Origin: Adiantum capillus-veneris
Lineage: Eukaryota; Streptophyta; Polypodiopsida; Polypodiales; Pteridaceae
Direction of reading: 5' to 3'
NCBI GenBank assembly: GCA_014529385.2
Contig: CM043958.1
Span: 142,470,734 to 142,534,733, forward strand
DNA: 64,000 bases
Numbering within the stretch: the first letter of the stretch is position 1; every line of letters starts with the position of its first letter. The notes under the pieces are model-generated. The model did no database searches, was not told where the DNA came from, and saw only the letters and a list, made by a program, of their open reading frames with translations. A program made the translations under genes and the position numbers. Below, in pieces: positions 56,823 through 64,000 of this stretch.

Positions 56823-57326
56823 GAAGACCCCGTGCTCGAATATCAGAAGTTCCAAGTGTTTGAGCTTATTTATGAGCAAGCTCGAAGATCCCCTGTTTAC
56901 CAGTTCAGGCGAGATGTCATGGAGATAATGTTGAAGGCTTATACGCCACAGTCCACTCGCATTGACAAAGGATGGGAACTTGATTGGACATTTCCAGGAG
57001 GGGTTTACTACATCAATGCTCGAAAGCTAGGGTGCCTGGCTACCGACTTGAAGAAGATACTTTGGGGAGAAGAGTTGAGAGTGATAGAGATATTCTACTT
57101 GGTGCCCACACGATTGGACCAGACTGTTTCGGGCAACTCCAACCAAACCATCAACGACTGGCTCTTGGAGAAGGTCACCAATGTGATTCCAGCAAACCGA
57201 GTCAAAACCTTTGGATTACTGAAAGCGGAACTCCGGCCCGATATCTTAGTTTATTATCCCCTCAAGAATGTGTATAAGAACTATTACACGAATGAAGTAG
57301 TGCATCATGTCAATACCATTTCCTAG
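56823..57326 (+). CDS. Accessory ORF of gypsy 2, unknown (167 codons after acceptor)
   Basis: The frame is open from an acceptor (CAG ending 56822) to a stop at 57324 and has no ATG near its start, so it needs splicing from 55599 or another route. The protein begins EDPVLEYQKFQVFELIYEQ and includes GWELDWTFPGGVYYIN, KKILWGEELRVIEIFYLVP and INDWLLEKVTNVIP. It is rich in aromatic residues, with no zinc knuckle, no transmembrane segment and no catalytic motif that I know. It lies between the primer site and gag, where ordinary chromoviruses have only a leader. No counterpart is readable in gypsy 1. It could be an extra Gag N-terminal domain or a captured gene. Confidence 0.6.
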   Translation, partial: EDPVLEYQKFQVFELIYEQARRSPVYQFRRDVMEIMLKAYTPQSTRIDKGWELDWTFPGGVYYINARKLGCLATDLKKILWGEELRVIEIFYLVPTRLDQTVSGNSNQTINDWLLEKVTNVIPANRVKTFGLLKAELRPDILVYYPLKNVYKNYYTNEVVHHVNTIS

Positions 57327-57544
57327 GCGTATGTTATACGCAATCCATAAAGCCATGTAATAAGCGGTCATCAGTCATTCTAAACCTTGAGGAGTTTCGA
57401 TTGTAATAAAGTTCCATCAATAAAGTGCTTTTTGTCTCTGAATCTCTGTCTCTTGATAAAGTAGAATCTTGAATTTTATTTAAAGTCTCATGTCTATTTT
57501 GAAATCCAAGTAATGGTATCAAGAATTTCGTATAACCCATGTAG

Positions 57545-58537
57545 GTACCGCCTGTTGCTCTGTACTCGGCAGCGCAAGAGAAGAAGCTTCTCCTCAAACA
57601 AGCCCAACCTCCGATCTTTAAGGGCGAGGGGGCAAATGTGGAGAGAGATGCGGAAGTATGGATGGAAGCCATGGACAATTACTTTGAAGCTGCGGGAACC
57701 CAACCCGTAAATCAGACCATGCTTGCGATGTTCCGCTTGACTGGCGATGCTAAGATATGGTGGAAGCAACATTGCAGAGACCTGGACATTAAAGGATCTT
57801 CCCAATCTTGGGAAGACATCAAAGCTGCGATAATGGGACGTTATTTACCACCTGCCTATAGGACCTTGAGAATGAATGAATTCTTTTCACTTCGGCAGCT
57901 GAATTCAACTGTCGAAGAATACTATGCAAAGTTTGTCACTCTTCGGAGATATGCTCCTAAGATGACCTTGGAACAACAGGTGGCAAGGTTCTGTCAAGGA
58001 CTAATCGATCCCTTGAACACTCAGCTGGAGGCTCTCAGGCCGTCAACACTACAGGATACCTTGTTGAGGGCTAAACCTCTAGCTCTCGAAGTACAAAAGG
58101 CTAATCAGAATAGGAGGAATCATTGGGCAAAGAGGGCAAGGAACACTGCTTGGGACAACAGACCAGCCAACCAAACCTATAACCAGCGCCCTATTGTGGC
58201 TACCACCACAACCATGGAGTTCCCTGATGTTCGATGCTATGGTTGCGGCGAGCATGGACACTACAGATCCAATTTCCCTAGGAACATTCATGCAACCAAC
58301 GCCAATGCCATACCCTTGAATACCCGTGGGCGTGGCCAAGCTAATGGAAGAGGAGGACGCGGAAGAATGAACAGAGGCCGAGGGCGTGGAGCTACCGCCA
58401 GAGTGAATGCCGCAGTAGTTCAACCAACTGTGGGTGATGAAGTAGTGGAGAGATCAACCCTACATGCTGCAATTGACAATCCCAATGGTTGCGAGCAATA
58501 CGCAGTCATTCATACGCCAAGATCTCTCAGAGGTTAA
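57545..58537 (+). CDS. Gag of gypsy 2
   Basis: The frame opens directly after an acceptor-like TGTAG (57544) and has no ATG before 57662, inside the conserved core, so translation must start upstream, probably in the LTR exon. Core blocks are PPIFKGEGANVERDAEVW, AMFRLTGDAKIWWKQH, IMGRYLPPAYRTLRMNEF and FCQGLIDPLNTQLEALRP (capsid region), then a basic RGRGQANGRGGRGRMNRGRG tail. The zinc knuckle reads CYGCGEHGHYRSNF: the fourth ligand Cys is Phe. It ends at TAA 58535 and the same frame then enters the protease. Confidence 0.85.
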   Translation, partial: VPPVALYSAAQEKKLLLKQAQPPIFKGEGANVERDAEVWMEAMDNYFEAAGTQPVNQTMLAMFRLTGDAKIWWKQHCRDLDIKGSSQSWEDIKAAIMGRYLPPAYRTLRMNEFFSLRQLNSTVEEYYAKFVTLRRYAPKMTLEQQVARFCQGLIDPLNTQLEALRPSTLQDTLLRAKPLALEVQKANQNRRNHWAKRARNTAWDNRPANQTYNQRPIVATTTTMEFPDVRCYGCGEHGHYRSNFPRNIHATNANAIPLNTRGRGQANGRGGRGRMNRGRGRGATARVNAAVVQPTVGDEVVERSTLHAAIDNPNGCEQYAVIHTPRSLRG

Positions 58538-58756
58538 CAAGTTAACTTCCTTATAGATTGTGGCAGTACTCTTTCATTTCTTTCACCCAAATGCATGAGA
58601 AAGCTTAAGCTAGATAAGTATCCGTCAAGCAAGCTAGTTGTCGAGTTAGCAAACGGCAAGGAGGTAGTATCTCAACACTCTGCAGGCAAAATTGACTTCG
58701 ATTTAGGGGGACCCCCAATTGGCCCAATTTCGAACCCTACCCTTAGGATTCTTTGA
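58538..58756 (+). pseudogene. Protease of gypsy 2, separated by stop and shift
   Basis: After the Gag TAA the frame reads VNFLIDCGSTLSFLSPK, an aspartic protease site (Asp present; DCGST in place of DSGAT). It continues VVELANGKEV to a TGA at 58754. A one-base change in the GGGGGACCCCC run (about 58706-58716) shifts the frame into the RT ORF. The TAA may be a programmed stop or decay. Confidence 0.75.
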
Positions 58757-60440
58757 TGGGATACTAGGGATGGACTGGTTAAAGCAAAATAAGGCCCATA
58801 TCCATTGTGCACAAGGAAACTTTACATTTACAGATAACTTGGGTAATGAAGCCTTAATTCAGGGGGAAAATGGGAGACCTAGGGCTATTCTAGTTAAGGC
58901 CAGCAGACTCTTGAAGGGACTAAGGAAGGGTCAGCAAATATATGCAGTTAAACTCAATAAGGTGGACCAATCAGATACCTCACTTCGACCAGACTGGCTG
59001 AGGGAGTATGATGACGTATTCCCCAAAGACCTTATGAATCTTCCACCACACAGAGAGGTAGATCATGAGATTGAGACTATCCCTGGGTGTGAAGAACCTA
59101 TCTCAAAAAGACCTTATAAAATGTCACTTCCGGAGGCCATCAAACTCAAAGAACAACTTAGGCAACTCATTGAGCAAGGATTCATTCGACCCAGTACTTC
59201 TCCTTGGGGTGCTCTAGTTCTTTTTCAGAAGAAGAAGGATGGGACCTTAAGGCTATGCATAGACTACCGTGGGATGAATCAGGTAACTGTCAAGAACAAG
59301 TATCCAATTCCAAGGATCGACGAACTCTTGGACAGGCTCCACGGCGCCAAAATATTTACAAAGATTGATCTAAGGTCAGGATATTTCCAAATCAGGATCA
59401 AGGAATCAGATATTCCAAAGACAACTTTCAACACCAGGTATGGACACTACGAATTCACAGTAATGTCTTTTGGTCTAACAAATGCTCCTACAAGCTTCAA
59501 TCGACTCATGCAGGATATCTTCAAACCTTACCTGGACGACTTTGTCTTGGTTTTCTTTGATGACATTCTAGTCTATTCTAAGAATGAAACAGATCACAAG
59601 GAACATGTTCGCAAAGTACTTGATCTCCTTCGAGAACACCAGCTTTACGCTAAAGAGAGCAAGTGCACTTTTTGCTCACCAAAGGTCAACTATCTTGGAT
59701 TTGTCATTTCGGCTGAAGGGATTTCAGTGGACCCAGACAAAGTCAAGGACATCGTTGACTGGCCTCAACCATCCACTGTCAGCGAAGTGAGGGGATTTCT
59801 TGGAATAACGGGATGGTACAGGATTTTTGTCAAGGATTATGCACGTATTGCTGCACCTTTGACGGAACTCCTGAAGAAAGGAATGAGGATCGATTGGAAG
59901 GCCGAGCACGAGTCTAGTTTTGCTAAGCTAAAAGAATTCTTGGTCTCAACTCCTATTTTAAAGCTTCCAGACTTCAGTAAAGAATTTGAAGTAGCGACAG
60001 ATGCTAGTAAGTCTGCTCTAGGCGGAGTTCTTACTCAAGAAGGAAGACCGGGTGCGTATACTTCGCGAAAGCTGAGGGATCATGAGAAGAATTATCCCAC
60101 TCATGATCTGGAACTTTTAGCAGTTATACATGCACTGAAGTTATGGAGACATTATCTTCTTGGACGCAAGTTTCAGTTGGTTACAGACCACAAGAGTTTA
60201 AAGTGGATTTTTACTCAACCCATTCTCAATATGCAACAACGGCGATGGATAGAGCTATTACAGGAATATGACCTTGACATAAAGTATAGACCAAGGAAGG
60301 AAAACGCAGTTGCAGATGGTCTTAGCCGAAAATCGTTTCTCGGAGCTATCTCTATTCCAAATAACCCTATCTGGGATAGAATCAAAGAAGCATCCCTTGA
60401 AGATCCAGAGTACCAACGTATGGCTTCATTAGTCCAGTAG
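58719..60440 (+). CDS. Reverse transcriptase-RNase H of gypsy 2
   Basis: The 573-codon frame starts at the block [17 protein letters not shown]. The RT carries [15 protein letters not shown] and [11 protein letters not shown] (about 178-188). [13 protein letters not shown] (motif A), [12 protein letters not shown] (motif B) and FFDDILVYS (motif C, about 278-286) follow. RNase H carries [13 protein letters not shown] (about 425), [17 protein letters not shown] and [10 protein letters not shown] (about 488), ending [10 protein letters not shown]. All catalytic acids seem present. A TAG at 60438 is the only break before the integrase, in the same frame. There is no own ATG; it would be made as part of a polyprotein. 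Confidence 0.93.
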   Translation: MAQFRTLPLGFFDGILGMDWLKQNKAHIHCAQGNFTFTDNLGNEALIQGENGRPRAILVKASRLLKGLRKGQQIYAVKLNKVDQSDTSLRPDWLREYDDVFPKDLMNLPPHREVDHEIETIPGCEEPISKRPYKMSLPEAIKLKEQLRQLIEQGFIRPSTSPWGALVLFQKKKDGTLRLCIDYRGMNQVTVKNKYPIPRIDELLDRLHGAKIFTKIDLRSGYFQIRIKESDIPKTTFNTRYGHYEFTVMSFGLTNAPTSFNRLMQDIFKPYLDDFVLVFFDDILVYSKNETDHKEHVRKVLDLLREHQLYAKESKCTFCSPKVNYLGFVISAEGISVDPDKVKDIVDWPQPSTVSEVRGFLGITGWYRIFVKDYARIAAPLTELLKKGMRIDWKAEHESSFAKLKEFLVSTPILKLPDFSKEFEVATDASKSALGGVLTQEGRPGAYTSRKLRDHEKNYPTHDLELLAVIHALKLWRHYLLGRKFQLVTDHKSLKWIFTQPILNMQQRRWIELLQEYDLDIKYRPRKENAVADGLSRKSFLGAISIPNNPIWDRIKEASLEDPEYQRMASLVQ

Positions 60441-60446
60441 AATAAG

Positions 60447-61274
60447 ATGCCTGAAGCTAAAGATTACTCTCTTATGGGAGGATGTCTTTACTACAGACAT
60501 AGACTCTGTGTACCCAGAGACCCAGCTTTAAAGAAGGCCATTCTATATGAAGCACACGATAGCCCTACATCCGGACACCCAGGCTATGCTAAAACTCTTC
60601 ACGCCGTCAGAAGGAGTTATTTCTGGTCTGGAATGAAAGGAGACATACTTCGCTATGTGAGGCAATGTCTTTCTTGTCAACGGATAAAGGCCGAAAGGAT
60701 CAAATTACCAGGGCAACTTCAACCTCTTGACATACCCCAGATGAAGTGGGAATGCATCAGTATGGATTTTGTTACAGGGTTACCTTCTACTGGAGGTTAT
60801 GATTCTGTTTTCGTGGTTGTTGACATGCTCACAAAAGTGGCTCATCTAATACCCGTAAAGACAAACTTTACTGCTTCAGATATTGGTCGGGTATTCATCA
60901 AGGAGATTTTCAGGCTACATGGTCTACCCAAGCGTATTGTCAGTGATAGAGATGCCAAGTTTACATCAAAATTTTGGACTTCTCTTTTCCAATCTATTGG
61001 GTCACAATTAGCTTTCAGTACAGCATACCATCCACAAACAGATGGGCAAACTGAAAGAGTTAATCAAGTCATTGAGGACATTCTCAGAGCCTATTGTTCG
61101 CAAGAACCAAAGAAGTGGTTACAATATCTACCTTTGGTAGAATATTCTTATAACTCTTCCGAACACAGAAGCATTGGAATGTCACCTTTCAAAGCTCTTT
61201 ATGGACAGGACTGTTTAGCACCACTGAACTTTCAGATCCAACCATCAGAGTTGAAGCCTCTAGAAAGATGTTAG
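60447..61274 (+). CDS. Integrase of gypsy 2 (HHCC and DDE core)
   Basis: It continues the RT frame after the TAG. The zinc domain has HDSPTSGHPGYAKTLH and CLSCQRIKA (two His, two Cys). The core has Asp in SMDFVTGLPS, Asp in IVSDRDAKFTSKF and Glu in DGQTERVNQVIED, then YGQDCLAP. It ends early through a shift near 61260, after which the C-terminal part lies in another frame. Confidence 0.92.
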   Translation: MPEAKDYSLMGGCLYYRHRLCVPRDPALKKAILYEAHDSPTSGHPGYAKTLHAVRRSYFWSGMKGDILRYVRQCLSCQRIKAERIKLPGQLQPLDIPQMKWECISMDFVTGLPSTGGYDSVFVVVDMLTKVAHLIPVKTNFTASDIGRVFIKEIFRLHGLPKRIVSDRDAKFTSKFWTSLFQSIGSQLAFSTAYHPQTDGQTERVNQVIEDILRAYCSQEPKKWLQYLPLVEYSYNSSEHRSIGMSPFKALYGQDCLAPLNFQIQPSELKPLERC

Positions 61275-61798
61275 AAGATATGGAAGCACAGACTAGAGCC
61301 ATTCGCCAGGACATTCAGGCAACTCAAGATAGGCAGAAGCACTATACAGATAAGAACCGCACAGATAGAACTTTCAAGGAAGGAGATAAGGTTTTTCTCC
61401 GAGTCCGACCTAAGAAAAGCAATTTATCGCTAGGCAGATACAAGAAGCTAAGCCCAAGGTATTGTGGACCATTTGAGATCGTTAAGGCTGTAAGTGACCA
61501 GGCCTACAAGCTAAAGTTACCGGCAAACTTGAAGGTTCATGATGTATTCCATGTCAGCTATCTCAAACCCTATATTCCCAATCCTGATCAATTCTTGGAC
61601 TCAGATCAGATAGTCATGCCAGCACAAGGAGTTCTCGAGCTCCAACCTGACTATGTACTTGAAACAAGGGAAAGAAAGTTACGCAACATAACTATCACGG
61701 AGCATCTAGTAAAATGGGAGGATTACCCTGAAGAAGATGCAACTTGGGAGGACGAATCGACGCTCTTAAAAGATTACCCAAACTCATTCTTGAGATGA
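61268..61798 (+). CDS. Integrase C-terminus and chromodomain of gypsy 2
   Basis: The frame continues with the GPY/F-type module: KVFLRVRPKKSNLSLGRYKK, PRYCGPFEIVK, then DVFHVSYLKPYIPN. It ends in a chromodomain, EHLVKWEDYPEEDATWED (about 144-161), with aromatic residues in place. The domain defines a chromovirus; similar domains bind methylated histone H3. It stops 32 bases before the 3' LTR. Confidence 0.9.
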   Translation: MLEDMEAQTRAIRQDIQATQDRQKHYTDKNRTDRTFKEGDKVFLRVRPKKSNLSLGRYKKLSPRYCGPFEIVKAVSDQAYKLKLPANLKVHDVFHVSYLKPYIPNPDQFLDSDQIVMPAQGVLELQPDYVLETRERKLRNITITEHLVKWEDYPEEDATWEDESTLLKDYPNSFLR

Positions 61799-61819
61799 GG
61801 ACATCTCAAATTTTTCACG

Positions 61820-61829
61820 TTGGGGAGAT
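61820..61829 (+). other. Polypurine tract of gypsy 2
   Basis: TTGGGGAGAT directly before the LTR start TGTAAGG. Confidence 0.7.
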
Positions 61830-62494
61830 TGTAAGGTCTCTGACCCGATCACAAGAGCACCCTTGTACCACGAAATGAATACAATGGAATAAGTTACTAT
61901 TTTTAGCAGTTTTCCAGATTCTGTCAGTGCCATGATGTTTAGAATGTTATAAAGCTTCAAAATGTGAATTAAAATCATTTTTGTGAAAAATTTCTAAAAA
62001 TAGTAAGTTATTGGTCACCCGAACCGTCCAGTCTCGACCGTCTCGAAATTCTGCACCCGTACCCCGAATTTGAAAAAAATGCATTTTCAGACCCCGGGGG
62101 GGGCTGCTAAATATGGCAGGTACTCAGACCCGTACGTCTTAGTTAGAGCTTAGTATAGCAATTTACGGCATCAAAATCCGACTCGTATGGCCCGTTTTAG
62201 CCTAAAACCAATTTTTTCACAAAATTGTCCGGGAAGCACCGGGGGCCCGAGGCTGTGTGGGAACAGGTCCCAGCCCACTCCAGACCTGCTTTAGCAGCTA
62301 GGGGGCGCCCTCTTGCTTTGTGGGAGTCTTGGGGAAGCTGCCAAGCCTGCAACTCAGTGTGAGAGTCAGTTTACTGAGCCAACTGGACACTTGGTGGGTA
62401 GGCAACTGGACTTGCCATGCAAGGACTGAGTGCTCATCCAGATGCATTTAGCAACACAAATCGATTTTCAGCCTGTAGCAGCCTATTTAAAGGC

Positions 62495-62529
<35 letters not shown>

Positions 62530-64000
62530 TATGCTCACACACACACATTGCATACTCACACACCTACTAGGAAGGTGCTGTCGGCACACACACAGCTTTT
62601 GAAGGAGGAGCAAGGAGGGAGGTGCTGCCGAATTTCCCATCTCGAGGATTCATTGAATCATAAATTTAAGAGGATTCTCAGCCCCTAATCACGGTAATTA
62701 TGGTTTAATTATTGCTCTTCTTAATCTCATTATTACCCACTCATAATTCTTGTCTACTATGCCTACTTTTAGCCATAATTCTCTATAGCTGCTCTCTAAG
62801 CTATACTTCATTACATAATTATCATTCATTTAGTTAATTTATTCAGCCATTCATCATCCTTAATCAAGGATTAATGCATGATTAGGAAAGATTCTCTCTC
62901 TAGGCGGTATAGTCAATAAATTGTCAGCTAGTAATAGTGTAGATTTGTCAGGATTCAATCTTTCACTACTCAATAGAGTTGTAATTAAATTATACTTAAT
63001 CTTCTCCCACATTTAGATGCGATTAAGGCTGAAAATTAATCCATCATTAGTCCAATAAGAAGAAGGTTTTTCCATCACACATGCCTGCGGTCACTCTGCA
63101 CCTTCATATTGCTCTAGGAAAATGAATGAGCTTTCTTACTTCATATCTTTCGTGAATCAATTAGAAAAACTCTGAATTTCTTAATCATCTAAGCCAAGTA
63201 ATTAACCTTAGAGTCGTTTCCCATAGGGTGGATACAGAATTACCCTTAAAAAATTGCTAGGGCAAAAAGGGAAAAAATCTAACCTCGTGCATAAGGAGGA
63301 GTCTTTAATAAATCTAATCTGCCGATTGGTTTGTCATGTTGCTCTCGGACCTTAGCTCTTTTTTTTTCAAGTCTATCATTTAAGTAGTGAGAAAAATGGC
63401 CCTGGTTAAGAGAACTCGCTTCGGTGGAGCCCACGACCGCGAGGTGGGAACAAGCAATGTCAACGAAAAAGGAAAGGCTCCCATGGACGAGCAAATACCG
63501 GCCATCTCACGGGCTATTGACGAAGAAATGGAAGAGGTAGGTCCCAATTTCTATTCAAGTTGTTTAATTAACATTGTATACGATTAGTTAGGAATGAACA
63601 TATCCCCGAACATGTTGGAGAAATCCGACAGAAACCTCGGCATTGAATGCATAGTACATTTAAGTATAAAGTAGGAAAGAAATGATTGATGGGTATGTTG
63701 TTTGCAAGAGGAAAGAATGTTTGCTAGGGAAAATTTAGCTCAACATGTTCATTTTATTTCCAATGTTGAATAAGTACTGACCTCCCTACTGATCACAGGG
63801 GGCAGAGTTCCTCGTTAGGGCTCTTGAATCCACGACTTGCTTTTTATGCGGTGGATATCCACGACTTGCTTTTTATGCGGTGGATACCCACGACTTGCTT
63901 TCTATGCGGTGGGAACCCACGACTTGCTTTCTATGCGGTGGGAGTGTCCATGACGTGCTTTCTATGCGGTGGACATACCTAGTTGTATGGGCAGCTAGGC
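61830..64000 (+). repeat. 3' LTR of gypsy 2 (incomplete, window end)
   Basis: It matches 53898-56064 with few substitutions and small indels, for example a longer AC run (62497-62526). It repeats the TATA box, coding exon (63396-63536, donor GTAGGT) and minisatellite. Confidence 0.93.
63396..63536 (+). CDS. LTR-borne exon, 3' LTR copy
   Basis: It has the same length and phase as 55459-55599. The protein differs at Pro3 to Leu, His8 to Arg and Ala16 to Val. In a 3' LTR it would not normally be spliced to this element. Confidence 0.5.

Larger units (their letters stand above)
53898..64000 (+). mobile_element. Ty3/gypsy chromovirus 2 (3' LTR runs past the window)
   Basis: It has a 5' LTR (53898-56707), tRNA-iMet primer site, accessory frame, gag, protease, RT, RNase H, integrase, chromodomain, purine tract and 3' LTR from 61830. 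The two LTRs show few differences over 2.17 kb, so it is far younger than gypsy 1. Defects are a TAA before the protease (58535), a shift near 58700-58718, a TAG at 60438 and a shift near 61260. The 5' flank is ACCAG; the matching right duplication lies outside. Confidence 0.95.

Overview
The window looks like nuclear DNA of a land plant or close streptophyte relative. It is built almost entirely of retroelements, and I recognise no host gene. The evidence is two chromodomain-bearing Ty3/gypsy elements with tRNA-iMet-type primer sites, a Ty1/copia fragment, a large non-coding LTR element with a plant Tat/Ogre-like primer site, Penelope-like (PLE) reverse transcriptases, and very abundant (AC)n microsatellites. 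PLEs together with chromoviruses suggest a non-seed lineage (bryophyte, lycophyte or alga-like), but the species cannot be fixed from the sequence.

Layout. 1-6356 and 26373-27363 are one degraded PLE copy: pseudo-LTR, RT body, (AC)n, second pseudo-LTR. That second pseudo-LTR is split by a minus-strand, apparently non-coding LTR element (6357-26372). This element was itself entered by a decayed gypsy element (8868-19475, perfect TSD AATGA) and by a solo-LTR-like insertion (24343-25894, TSD GGTTA/TGTTA). 27365-29836 is an RT-less PLE-like unit bounded by (AC)n. 29837-33498 holds very degraded gypsy gag/pol, and 33499-35420 is a copia LTR with gag-protease. 35681-53897 is a head-to-tail series of PLE-derived units in one orientation with (AC)n between them, including the best-preserved RT (39820-41166). 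53898-64000 is a second gypsy chromovirus whose 3' LTR runs off the window.

How the parts fit. The PLE units share a recurring architecture: TATA box, a GTGAG/CTCAC hairpin, a very short ATG exon ending in a Gln codon at a GT donor, sometimes an RT body, a 3' pseudoknot, then (AC)n. The pseudoknot keeps its arm order while its sequence changes between copies. A second hairpin with a TTGGTC loop lies at the pseudo-LTR/body junction. The downstream gypsy element also appears to start translation in an LTR exon that splices, in phase 0, into an unknown accessory reading frame and probably into Gag. A further possible novelty is an unidentified protein family of about 190 residues, encoded on the minus strand in two unrelated places (15720-16325 and 50103-50625). 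All readings are by eye; no alignment, folding or database search was run.
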